DNA from: Platerodrilus igneus
Taxonomy: Eukaryota; Arthropoda; Insecta; Coleoptera; Lycidae
Length of the DNA stretch: 64,000 nt
Direction: 5' to 3'
Assembly (NCBI GenBank): GCA_036346225.1
Contig: JARFIW010000900.1
Span: 2,418,001 to 2,482,000, forward strand
The notes under the pieces are model-generated. The model was not told the origin of the DNA. It did no database searches and saw nothing but the letters and a program-made list of their open reading frames with translations. This document shows positions 1 to 11,300 of the stretch, piece after piece (position 1 is the first letter of the stretch; the number at the start of each line of letters is the position of its first letter). The translations under genes and the position numbers were made by a program.

Positions 1-640
1 AAGCGCAACTTCTTGTTGCTGACTTGAAATAATTTGCGATGCGTTTGAAACGAGATCCACGGAGGTTCTCAAAATGCAAATGAAATAATGGACATAACAT
101 ATAATGCGACAAAATTTATTTATATCAGAAAATTTGTTTAAAAAGAGATCAAGAAAATGATCCGAAATGATAATATTCAATGAGATAATTCTCTTTTCCA
201 AATCCATAGATGTTGAATGCATTTCAGAAAAATTACTCACAGACCAATCAGATTGTGGCAAAGAAAGCCAAATAGGACCGGACCACCATAAACGATGCTC
301 TACTAAGTCCATGGCTAGTAAACCTCGAGAGGCGCAATCCGCTGGATTATCTTGAGACTTGATGTGGTTCCAAGACCCAGGAGGAATTCGATCTTGAATG
401 TGTGAAATTCTATTACTAATAAAAGTTTTCCAATGGTAAGAAGGCGATCGAATCCATGATAAAGCCACTGTAGAATCTGACCACGCATAAATTGATAACT
501 TCAGTCCAAGCTTGTAAATATTGAACAAGAATTCGATCAAATCGGATAAAAGTACCGCGGCAGATAATTCTAGCCGAGGCACAGAAATGCGTTGAGTAGG
601 TGCAACCCTTGATTTTGCACATACCAATGAAACCTTGATA
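1..640 (-). pseudogene. BEL/Pao retrotransposon pol fragment (RNase H region)
   Basis: The minus strand is open from about position 640 to the window edge. It encodes the part of a BEL/Pao polyprotein after the reverse transcriptase. Recognisable blocks in order are AKSRVAPTQRISVPRLELSA, YAWSDSTVALSWIRSP (RNase H-like) and SQDNPADCASRG followed by LWWSGP, which leads towards the integrase. These blocks are characteristic of insect Pao elements. It lies directly downstream of gag sequence in the same orientation, but protease and RT are missing between them, so this is an internally deleted copy. It continues beyond the window. Family assignment rests on motif recognition only. Confidence 0.8.
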
Positions 641-1891
641 TTACCATTTGCGTCTACTACTCTGAAGTAAACTACTGCGGCGTATCCTTGTTGTGAGGTT
701 TAGCGCACTTTCTACAAACAGATTTTGAAGAACATTTCGTGACTCGATGAAGCGCCGATAAACAATTAATGCAGAAAATTTTCTGCTTAACAAACTCGTA
801 GCGCTCGTGAGGCGTCTTGTCCAAAAAATTCTGAACTGATATAAAGCATGTTTGCATTTACAATGAATGCAACTTTTGTTGTCTGATATTGTCACCAATG
901 AAGTTTGATATTGAGATTTTGTATAAATTCCAGTAGGTTTATTAAAATGTGTAGATTTACTATTTGTTTTAGACTGTTTGCTCGTACATAGACTACTAAC
1001 TTCCAAGGCTTTAGAGGCCTTTCAACAAATGTTTTTAACTGCTTATATGTGGGAATCAAATTTAAACCATTGTTTTCCAATTCGAATAATTTTAAAAATT
1101 CGTTATCCAAATTTTTAGATAATGTACGAAACTGAAACATGTCCAGAACATCTACCTTAGCTTGTTCTAAGCATGTCAAATTTTCATCAAAGCAATTTAT
1201 GAGAGCTCTAAGCTCTTGGTGAGAATTATGGTTGGCCTTTGGAGCATTTTCCAAAGTCGCAAAATGTGAGTTTGCCAAAGGTCGGTTGCTTTCATACCTT
1301 TCAACCACGGTATCGTATGCCAACTTAAAATTATCCCCTGTAATAGGTATATGTTTAATTAAACCTTTAGAATCTGAATCTAATGCGTCCAGCAAGAAAT
1401 AAAAATTCTCTACGCTTAATAAATTCTTGTTATCAACAACAAGATTTTTAAAAGCTCATTAAAATGCATAAACTCTGAAATCTTGCCAGAGAATTTTAGG
1501 ACAGATATCCGAGGAAGACCTATGTTAGACACGCTTGTCAATTGAGAAAATTCTTGTGTGTTGGCAAGAATATTTTCTTTCTTGATTTTGGATAAATCAA
1601 GCTCCATTTGTGCCGCACTATTTTATTTTTTATTGAAATGACTAATCCATTCATGCTGGTTTTTAAACCTTTAATTTCCTCCAGATTTTCTGCGTCTAGA
1701 GTGCACATTTTGTACACACTATCCATCTCATGTTTGAGATCGATAGCTGTTTGCGTTAAAATTTTAGCCAAAACTAAATTTTGCTCTGTTGAGTCCAAAT
1801 TAGACGTTTCATCAAAAAGCTAACGAAACTGTTCAATAGCCAATTTCAAATCCAGGATAAACCGTTCGATAGAACTTTTCTTGGTAGCCAT
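641..1891 (-). pseudogene. BEL/Pao gag relic with zinc knuckles
   Basis: A start codon at 1889-1891 (MATKKSS) begins a gag-like reading that breaks after about 23 codons and continues in other frames (1538-1798, 1416-1607, 892-1395, 672-857). The part at 892-1395 has the DUF1759-type gag core with YESNRPLANSHFATLENAP. The 672-857 part has a cysteine cluster (CINCL, HRVTKC, CRKC) like the gag zinc knuckles of BEL/Pao elements. At least four frame breaks are visible. Sequence then passes directly into the RNase H-like region. Inference: non-functional gag of the same element as the adjacent pol fragment. Confidence 0.75.
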
Positions 1892-2354
1892 TGTAGCTAC
1901 TGAAATGCCCAATAAGCTCTAAGGAATTGTATTGAAATAAATGCCAAAAAATCAAAGACAAAAATTTACCTGTAAAATTTAAAAATTACATAAATAATTT
2001 TTAACCAAGAACTCAATATTCACCATTAAAATATCTATAGCTATTATAGATATTTAAACACCTTGCATGAGGTATTGTTTGAAATGAATGCGAATAAACC
2101 AAAGACAAAAATTAGTCTTTAACAAATTAAATGAATTATGTAATTTAACATGTGTACGATTTCAATGAGTATTGGTGCGGAATTGTAACAGTTGTCCACA
2201 ACTTCTACGAATTAAATTGACACCAAAATAAACAATGTTTGCAAAGTTGTTTTGAATGTGCGAGCAACTTAAATTATGTCGCTAGAACTACGTTCGTTAT
2301 CAGAAACAACAGGTTCAAACTGCCGGCGTTCTGACCCCTTATAAAAACACCTCC
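1892..2354 (-). other. Possible 5' leader/LTR remnant of the BEL element
   Basis: This stretch lies upstream of the gag start in element orientation. It has no long reading frame. A TATAA-like box (TTTTTATAAGGGG on the minus strand, about 2335-2347) would suit an LTR promoter. Two imperfect copies of a GAAATRAATGC...CAAAGACAAAAATT segment lie at about 1933-1968 and 2081-2115. No paired LTR is in the window, so the LTR reading is only inferred from position. Confidence 0.3.
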
Positions 2355-2647
2355 ATCACGCACACGCACACGCACACGCACACGCACACGCACACGCACA
2401 CGCACACGCACACGCACACGTACACACACACGCAACGCACACGCACATGCACGCGCACGCAAACGCACGCGCACGCGCACGCGTACGCGTACGCGGACGC
2501 TCACTCGCACACGCACACGCACACGCACACGCACACGCACACGCACACGCACACGCACACGCACACGCACGCGCACGCGCACGCGCACACGCACACGCAC
2601 GCGCACGCGCACGCACGCACACGCGCACGCGCACGCACACGCATGCA
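2355..2647. repeat. CACACG/ACGCAC microsatellite
   Basis: About 290 bp of nearly uninterrupted hexamer-type repeat (CACACG on the plus strand), with variant blocks of CGCGCA and CGTACG near 2405-2505. It reads open in several frames only because of its composition. It does not match the TTAGG arthropod telomere repeat. Confidence 0.95.
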
Positions 2648-4906
2648 AACTGTTACGTTCAATTCTACCCTTATAAATATGTTCATTTAATATAGGATTC
2701 TTTTTTAATATTCCCACGCTACTGTTCCTATATTTTGGGAAACGTCCCGAATTACGCTTCATAATTAAATAAATCGATTTGTTTCCGTAAAGCTCATCCG
2801 AATACGATGGAAACAAGTACTATTCCAACATTCTGTAGAATGTTATCAGCGCTTTTAGTGTAAGTTAAAAGTACTTCAATCTATCTTTATTGGTTGAGAT
2901 AATACCGCAAATATACTCGGTTATCTACAAATTTTGTTTTTCGAAAAGAATATATTCGCTTTATTTATAAGTAATAAAGTTTTCACGACGTAAATTTTCT
3001 ACAATTGTATTCGTATTTGCCGGTTATCGTAATCTATTTATACATTGCAACGACTTTGGAAGTGTTTTTTTGAAATGTGTTACTCAAATATTTGAATTGC
3101 TTATCATCTCGTTTCCTAATTTCGCAGTGATAGCCTATGCTCTCTGCGTGATTATTACTATTACTGCAAAAGCGATGCACGTCTCATTTCACGAGAAGTG
3201 GATATCTTGGGTGCATCGATAAGTTCTTCCGCGCTTATCAATACTAGTAAAATTCTTTTTTTAGCTTTTAGACATAGGCCTAAGGGTTCTCCTACGTGAC
3301 GCCAAATTGTTTTTCTACGTAGGCAGTGCTCTTCTACGTAGGCAAACGTCGTTTCTTTTGATGTAGACCCAACTGCGATGAAATGTGGTCCGCTGTTGCA
3401 GTGCTGGTCGCAGTGCTCAATTTTTTGATACCATTGTGACGCTGCATTTGGACGCAATAATCCAGACGTTTAGCTGATTCACCTCCGTTGATACAAAGGA
3501 CACACAATAAGCATCTCGGCACATGGAGGTATGTTGCGATAGTTTTCATAAATATCGAGATCGCCCTTTTTTCCTACCTTTGCTGTTTGTGTGTTGCTGG
3601 TGTTCCTTAGTACCTTATTAAATTCTTACTAGACTTTGTTCTGTCGTTAATGTTTCTAATTTAACACATGCGTAGAAGTTAGTTTTATTTTTTATTTACT
3701 ACAAAAAACAAAATTTTAAAAATGTACGCTTTTTTTCCGACAAACTGTCTAACACCGTTTCTTGAATTACCGAAGAAATGGAACCCCAAAAGTTATTAAT
3801 TGTGGCGTATGCAGTTTCTCCCTTGCGAGGTAAAGCAATGTGTTTCGTTATCTACGCAACATGCAAAGTATAGTGGACTCAATAGCACAGTTTACAATTG
3901 GAGTTCAAACCCCTAAAGGAACATGGTGGGAAGGATTTGCAAGATACTTGCAGTTCTACCTACATCAGAAAAACATTTTTTTAACGTCATTATTGTTTTT
4001 AGCATACGTTGGTACAATTGAGAAGGTTTCAGCATCCGACTCCTTTCGCAGAAAAAGTATAAACGAGTGCGCGTCGTCGTTGTCATGAGCGACGTGTAAG
4101 AGTTGGAAATACCTGTCACTGGATATGCTACACATTTGCTCAGGATCCAGCACAAATCATCTACAAATCGTAATCACCCGATCAAAAAAAAACGCATTCA
4201 AAAATAGAAATGCGGCGTACCGCATCAGGAATGTTGTACTAAGGTCAGATTTGGAGTGTTTTACCAGCCAAGATGTGTTTCGCGGTTGTTGGGCAAAAAA
4301 TTGAATCCCACAACGCGCTTAAAGTCTAACTTTAAACAAAAATGAACGCAAGTCAAGGTTTTGACGACGTCAAGTTGATCAACACCAAAACCAGAGTGAT
4401 TATGCAATTTCCGGACTTTTGCAAGTTTTAAAAGTGCCTAACGCGCGTGAAGATTGTAAAGTTAGAATATGCACATTACCCAATACTTCATCCAAACGTA
4501 CTATACTGCCCAGAAAGCGAGTTCTTTTTATCTGAAAATTTAAAATGTAGTCTCTTCATTACCAACTTAAGTAAGGTAGGGATCCTTAATGCGCGCGACA
4601 ATACTCATGTGCATGACCTGCATTTAACTTCTCATCCGAACAAAGAGTTTTGTTTAAATGCTCACCCAACATTTTTTAAGTGCTCCTTGTCAAGAATCAA
4701 ACCGATGAACACGACATCTAGGAATGTGCCAGGTACGTTAACATGTCAATTGGCGCAGAAGAGGGAGGCTAGAAAATTGCATCAAATCAGGCCACTGATC
4801 GATGACAAAAACAAACTTCCATAAAGAGAATACGTGTGTTTATGTAATTGACATTGTGAGATACCAAACTTTAGATCATTGTGCAGATGTTTGTTTATTG
4901 TTAATA
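2648..4906. other. AT-rich stretch, no supportable gene
   Basis: Several short open frames occur (for example 3161-3457 minus, 3965-4153 minus, 4447-4824 plus) but none has a recognisable domain, and stops or frame changes surround them. The plus frame 4447-4824 (125 codons) is the longest. I cannot assign it and do not claim it is a gene. A small duplicated TTCTACGTAGGCA box lies near 3313-3345. Confidence 0.4.
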
Positions 4907-5078
4907 TTTTTTTTTGATAGTTATCTGAACCCGGTGGAGTGGAAAGCTTTTATAGCCAAAGTGTGGGACTCTCCTGTCGGAATACCCACTAAAACCACTC
5001 CCCCTGGCAGGTGCGTCTGCCAAACGGCTTCGCCGCACTGCAGCCTAAAAGGCTTATTGTGCTGACCCTGGTTAAATA

Positions 5079-5336
5079 TTATACCCAATCTGCAAAGCCT
5101 GCACCCCGAATTATAGAGTACAGGTCCCTTGACGAAAGGGTATTGACTTCCTTCTGGTCTAACTTTGGTCGCCCGAATAGGCAATGCCTCGTTCTACCCA
5201 ACGCCTCGGATCTGCATAGTACATGCAGTGCAGTCTCCGGTTCCTTTAAGCAGAGTCTGCATTCAAGGTCTCCGTTATATTTTTTCATCCTCTGGAGGTG
5301 AACGTTGACAGAAGTGTGTTCTGTCAGGAACCCCAC
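5079..5336 (-). pseudogene. LINE C-terminal zinc knuckle
   Basis: An 85-codon minus frame contains CRLCLKEPETALHVLC, the C-terminal cysteine/histidine knuckle seen after RNase H in many insect LINE proteins. The frame ends at GAGFADWV. About 170 bp of 3' UTR separates it from the terminal A run at 4907-4915. Confidence 0.7.
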
Positions 5337-5419
5337 AGTGATTCTAAGCTGTTCCCTGCTTAAACTCGGCAGTTTCTGGGTTCTGTTTTTGTTAAGCCCC
5401 TTTACCAGCGCCTTGTTAT

Positions 5420-5960
5420 GTGTTAGTCCTGGTCTGTTCTGTCAGTCTCTTTGGTGTTGGTTGCACATCCATTCGCTAATATAGCTACGAATGGCAGCTT
5501 TTGTGACTCCCAAGGCCGGTTCGGGACCGGGCCCTTGCGCCCCCTGTCGTGCGAGTTCATCTGCAATTTTATTTCTATTGAGACCTTGATGGCCTGGCAC
5601 CCAGTGTAATGTAACAGAATTTTGTTGTGCAAGTCCATTAAGTGCCTCAATACATTCTCATGCCAGTCTAGATGACACTTTCTGACTTGTTAGAGCCTTG
5701 GGTGCCGCCTGGCTGTCAGACACATTATAGATGTGTCTTTTAGTAATAGGCATTCCTTATACTTTCCTGCACACTTTGCGGTATGGCGTATATTTCCGTT
5801 TGAAAAACGGTAGCGTTTGCTCCTAAGGGGACGCTTAAACGTACCTCCGGTCTCTCACTGAAGAGTCCGGATCCGGACCCGATCTCGCCCTTAGAGCCAT
5901 CCGTGTACCAGACCATGCTGCCCGGAGGTAATCTATCCTTCATTTTTTCCCACTCCACAT
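5420..5960 (-). pseudogene. LINE RNase H domain remnant
   Basis: The minus frame 5958-5740 contains MVWYTDGSKGEIGSGSGLFS, where DGS carries the first RNase H aspartate, and VFQTEIYAI, with the conserved glutamate. After a frame change the 5650-5423 region has the HxTGCQ-like block (a decayed HWVPGH motif). RNase H removes the RNA strand during reverse transcription in those LINE clades that carry it. Confidence 0.75.
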
Positions 5961-6439
5961 CCTGGGTAACAGTCTTGAAGAGTGTATCCAGCGAATGCTG
6001 GGGTGTCTCGTATGCTCCGTACCTTCAATAATCCTAGACTGAAGGTTCTTAAGTCTGTATAGTCCAAGCATTTCCTCCCACCCCACCAAGTGTAGTGGGG
6101 GAAGGCCAAGGAGAGTCTCCATAGCAGCAGTGGGAGTTGAACACATCGCCCCTGTAATATTTAGACAGGCCAGTCTCTGGATCCTGCACAACTTCATTCT
6201 GGTGTTTAATTGTTCAGCCTTGGGCCACCATACTAAGGCTGCATATGTTGTTCCTGGTCTGACCACCCTAGTGTACAACCAATGTACCATGTTTGGTCTT
6301 ACCCCCTGGATTTGCCGCAAGTGCGTCTAACTATTGCTAAGAAGGTTTCCGCCTTGCGTACGATCTAATTGATCTGCAGATTCCATGTGAGTTTGGAGTC
6401 CAGAGTGACTCCCAAGTACACCACTTCGCCTGCCAGGCC

Positions 6440-7690
6440 GATTTAGTTACCGTTTAGGAAAAGGGGTGTTATGCCCGCAATCTTCCTTCTCCGGGTGAAA
6501 GGTACTAAGGTGGATTTTTGAGGGTTGACTCGAAGGCTTTCCCCCGTTGCCCACCTCTCTATTATTTTTAGGGCTTCCTGCATTCGGTCCCTGATAATAT
6601 TGTTGTATTTACCTTTCACTAGAACTGCCAAATTATCAGCATATCCCAGCAGGGCAAACCCTTCTCTGCTCAGCTCTCACAACAGTCCATCTATTACTAG
6701 GTTCCACAACAGGGGAGACAAACCTTCCCCCTGCGGGTATCCCCTTGCCACCCGGACTGCCATGGTATCATCAAGCATTTCTGTGACTGCCACCTTTCCA
6801 CGTAACATGTAGTCTATCCAGCTGCAGCAAGTTTCTTCCATCCCAACTGATCTGGTAACCGTCGAGATGGAGCTGAAGAATGTGTTGTCGAAGTCTCCCT
6901 TGATGTCCAAAAAGGCACATAGAAGGATTTCTTTGTTAGCTAGACTTTTTTCAGCCCTGGAAACCAGGTGGTGAATAGTTGACTCTGTTGAAAGTTCTGC
7001 TCTAAAAGAAACTGGTTCGTGTAATGGGTTAGTTGCTAAAACACTTCCCTTGATATGTCTGTCAAGCAGTTTTTCCATCGTCTTAAGAAAAAAGGACATA
7101 AGATCGATGGGCCTGTAGGATTTTGCCTGTGAGAGGTCCGTACGACCAGGTTTAGCAATAAATACTACCCTAGTTAGCCTCCAACTGCGCGGAATTAATT
7201 TGAATGCCAAGCTAACCCTCAAAACTCTGCAGATCCAGCTCAGCAAAAGGTTTGATCCGTTTTGTAGCATGGCTGGGAAAATCCCGTTAATGCCGGGAGA
7301 TTTATATGGTTTGAAAGTATTAATCGCCCATTCAATTTTTTTGAAAGTTAATCACCTTCTTTGCTACTGCCCAGTCTTCCTGAGATGCCCTCCTTTCGGG
7401 GGCCTCAGGTCCCTTGGCTAGCCACACAAAAGGTGATTGTTCCAGTTCCGTCGAACCAGGAAAGTGAGTTTGGAGTACAAGAGCCATCGTCTTCTTCTCA
7501 ATCCTGGTAAAATTACTGTCTCCCATGGACAGTGAGCCAATAGATCTCTGGGTGTCCTTCGAGAGAATTCTTTGAAGTCTGGCACATTCAGGATATCCTT
7601 CGATATCTTCACAGTACTTCCTCCATGATTCTCTCTTGGCCTTTCTCAGAGCTTTGTTATACTCAGTAAGAGTCCGCTTGTACACCTCCC
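6440..7690 (-). pseudogene. LINE reverse transcriptase domain, inactivated
   Basis: Frames 7685-7332, 7270-6677 and 6631-6443 together carry the RT blocks. The finger region has RVVFIAKPGR and SYRPIDLMSFFLKTMEKLLD. Motif A is CAFLDIKGDFDN, and the GYPQGEGLSPLLWNLVIDGL block follows. At 6632-6643 the catalytic box reads YADN instead of YADD, losing an aspartate normally needed for metal binding. With the frameshifts this shows the copy is inactive. Confidence 0.85.
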
Positions 7691-7699
7691 AATTTCCAG

Positions 7700-8395
7700 A
7701 TTTTTGTCTTTATTAAATAAAGTGCTTACCTGTCCCCTCAGTTATCTGAGTTTAGAGTTCCACCACGGAACCTTACTGGTAGTTCTCCTCTACAACTGAG
7801 GGCTGTTATATGCTGAAGTAACCGCATTGGTAATATTCCCCACGGCCATTTCAATATCCAGACAGCTTTGCACTGTTAAAACTTCGCTTGCAAGGTACTG
7901 ATCTAGGTCCAACTTATAGTTACCCCAGTCAGTTTTCTTGGATTGCGATAAATCTCCTTCACCTTGTTGAGCCCGGTAAATGAAAATCTGATGTATCTGT
8001 GGTCTGAGCAGCTCTCCTCATCAGACACGTGCCAGTTCTTTACTAAGTTGCTTATGCATGGCGAACATATAGTTATATCAATAACTTTTATCCTACGTCT
8101 GTTTACGAAGGTTGGAGTATTTTTTTTATTCAAAATGTCTAAATGATTTGCCATTATTAATTGCATTATTGCTACACTTCTAAGATTGTCCCATACTGTG
8201 TGGTGAGCATTTACGTCGCTACCGATGACGAGGTGAGATCTATCAGCTCTGCACCTAGCCACCAGCTCAGGTTTGGGGAGTCGAACGGAAGATAGGCCGA
8301 TCCTAGTATTATCTCGATCCAGAGCAACCTTAACCGACACAAAAAGGAGGTCCATAATATCATTAGACCACCACGTCAGGTTACAGCCTCAGCTC
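7700..8395 (-). pseudogene. LINE apurinic-like endonuclease domain, partial
   Basis: The minus frame 8355-7903 contains GSDVNAHHTVWD and, further on, DITICSP and the C-terminal SDHRYIRF block, the conserved catalytic regions of LINE AP-like endonucleases that nick the target DNA. The reading just upstream (TWWSNDI) runs into a stop at about 8392, where LINE homology ends. After 7903 the frame shifts and continues to the RT at about 7690. The N-terminal catalytic part of the endonuclease is missing. Confidence 0.8.
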
Positions 8396-11300
8396 CACAG
8401 ACTGGATTATCAGCACCTGCATCATTTGTGTGCGACATTTGTGATATGGGGTTTGGGCGTCGAGCTAATTTAACCCGGCATCAGCACGCTCTCCACGGAG
8501 ATACTATTTCTTCTACATCGATGTCAGCCAAACGTGGAGCATCACCACCACGTGCTGCACCTGCCCCAAAACGCCAGCGACAGGACATACGATATTGCAA
8601 GGATTGCAATATGGACGTTCCTTCACGCCAGTTCCCTGGACATTTACGCAGTGCAGCGCATAAGACCAAATCCAGAGACCCCGAACAATACAGCTGTTAT
8701 CGTCAGCCTTCCGCTCCCGGATCGCAACTTATCGCATCAATAATATGTCTGGTTGTAGAGACATTGGAGACTTTTTACTTGAACAAAAGCCACATTTTGT
8801 AAAGTTGATCCAGGACACCTTGGAGGTCCACACGACCCTTAAATGTAATGTGGAAGTGTTTGGTATGTACACAAAGATGGACTTGGGTGATACCGAAGCA
8901 ACTAAATCTTTCAATACCAAGAATCAAATTATAACCCGATCGAGCGACTTGAACAAAGTGTATACGGCGTTTTCTCGGGAGATGCTCGATAAATCCCAAG
9001 AATTTGAACATCACCAGTCCGGTTGGACCTTACAACGTGTCCTGCATTTAGAACTAAACATCAACAAATACCAACCACTTAGGGGATCTTCTTACATTGA
9101 CCTTCCACGCTGGATAAAAGCTAAAAAAGCGGTGGTGAATATTAAAACCGAGACGCAGCCTGTTTTGCATACTCCATTGTAGCAGCGCTGTATCCTGCTG
9201 AGCATCACCCCAACGTCTTAGCAAGTACCCCATTACTCGAGCTGCTTAAATATGGGTGGTATAGAGTTCCCTATAGCCTTTGACAAGATTGCCAAGTTCG
9301 AGGCTTTGAACGATCTGAGTATCAATGTATTCGGTGTGGAAGGAAGATCTATTGTTGGTCCTCTACATTTTACTAAACGCAGGAGAGCCCGGCACATTAA
9401 CTTGCTCTACATCCAGGATGAAGAAAAAGGTCACTTCTGTTGGATCAAGGATTTGGGACGTCTGGTCGGTAAACAGTTATCAAAAAAACGCTTACATAAA
9501 TGGATCTGCGATGGATGTTTAATCTTTTTTCCGACTGAGACTGCCTTAATTAGGCATACTAAGCAGGACTGTAACCATGTCGTAACCCAAATGCCCACCG
9601 CCTTCAACAACGTTTTAGAATTTTCAAGCATCCAAAAACAAATGCAGGTCCCATTCGTTATTTATGCGGACTTTGAGTCGCTCCTACAGCCGTACAGTTT
9701 TGCGACGCCCGACCCCTCCACATCATCTACAACACCGCTTCAGCTGCATACCCCTTATAGCTGGGCATATTACATTAAATGCTGCTATGACAACTCCCTC
9801 AATAAATTTGAGATCTACCGGGGTCCAGACGCAGCACGTAAATTTGTTACCAAACTTAGAGAGGAAGCTAGACGTCTGGGTAAGATATTGACGACGAATG
9901 TGCCCATGATTCCTTTAGATGCCCAGAATGAACTTTTGTTCCACACTACCGAAGACTGTGGGATATGCAAGAAACCGCTTGGAACAGACCGTGTGCGGGA
10001 TCACAACCACATGAATGGTGTGTACCGCTTTCCTGTACACTCAAATGTAACATCCTCTATCGGGTTCCGCAGTTTATCCCAGTGGTGTTTCACAACCTTA
10101 GTGGATATGATGCTCATTTCATCATAAAAGAACTGGGGTATGATAATGAGAAGATTAACGTTATACCGAACAATAAAGAGCGGTTCATCTCGTTTTCAAA
10201 AACTGTACGACTATACGATTCAGAAGTGGTCTTAGACGGACAAGAAAAGACTGTCGACAAGCCCTGTGTCCAACTTCGGTTTATCGACTCTCTCCGATTT
10301 ATGGCGGCCGGGTTGGATACACTAGCGAAGAATTTGCCCCAGGACCAGTTTGTAGAGGTCAGACGTCACTTTCCGAGGACTCAGGTTCCAACTGGTTACC
10401 AAGAAAGGTGTGTTTCCATACACTTACATACAAAGTATGGAAGTATTGGACGAAACAGCTCTTCCACCACAGGCTGCCTTCTACAATGATCTCGCCTCTA
10501 CATCCATTACCACCGACGAATACGACAGGGCTCAGAAGGTATGGAGGGACTTTGGTCTTAACACGCTCGGAGAATATAGCGACCTCTATTTGAAGACAGA
10601 TGTACTGTTGTTAGCAGACGTCTTTGAGAACTTTCGCCGGGTGTGCATGTCGACTTATGACCTTGATCCGTGCCAGTATGTGACAGCGCCCTCATTAACC
10701 TGGGACGCCATGTTAAAATACACCGGCGTGAAACTGGAGCTCCTCACAGATATTGACATGTACCATTTTATAAAGTCTGGGATCAGAGGAGGTTTGACCC
10801 AGTGTAGTGGCCGCTACGCTGCTGCCAACAACAAGTACATGGAAGAGTACGATCCTACGGCTCCGTCTAAGTATTTAGCATACTACGATGCCAATAACTT
10901 GTATGGCTGGGCCATGAGCCAGGCTCTCCCTCTTGGAGGATTTCGATGGTTGCCCTCTACCGATATAGCCGAACTACATGCCACCATCTTAAATGTTCCC
11001 AAGGACTCTGCGAAAGGATTCATTCTGGAGGTCGACTTGGAGTACCCTTCACATTTACATGATCTCCACAACGAGCTGCCGTTCTGCCCGGAAATGAAAA
11101 CGTCGCCTTATATCACATCTAAGGCTCCGAAGCTCCTCGCCACCTTAGAAGACAAACACCGCTACATTATCCACTACAGGAATCTACAGCAGTGTGTGCG
11201 GAATGGATTAGTGTTGACCTCCATCCATCGGGTTCTCGAGTTCGACCAGTCTCCATGGTTGAAGCCTTATATCGAGTTGAACACGGACCTTCGCACTCGT

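Larger units (their letters stand above)
4907..8395 (-). mobile_element. 5'-truncated LINE with endonuclease, RT and RNase H
   Basis: Minus-strand non-LTR retrotransposon. In element order: endonuclease (about 8395-7900), RT (about 7690-6440), thumb/linker (6320-5940), RNase H (5960-5500) and a C-terminal CCHC-like knuckle (5336-5079). A run of nine A residues (minus strand, 4907-4915) marks the 3' end. ORF1 and the endonuclease N-terminus are absent, and sequence changes abruptly to a Polinton polymerase at about 8395. The domain set fits the Jockey/R1/LOA/I group of insect LINEs; the exact clade is not resolved. Several frameshifts make the copy dead. Confidence 0.85.

Noticed and set aside
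2355..2647. Telomere-like array
   Set aside because: Unit CACACG does not match TTAGG or other arthropod telomere repeats; it is a microsatellite.
2274..2816. Long open frames across the CACACG repeat (poly Val-Arg, Ala-His and Cys-Ala)
   Set aside because: All frames are open because of the hexamer composition; no start context, domain or flanking coding signal.
3161..3549. Minus-strand frames with Cys-rich content
   Set aside because: Two overlapping frames, no recognisable domain, no continuation.
4447..4824. 125-codon plus-strand frame as a gene
   Set aside because: No motif recognised and upstream sequence is full of stops; left as unassigned.
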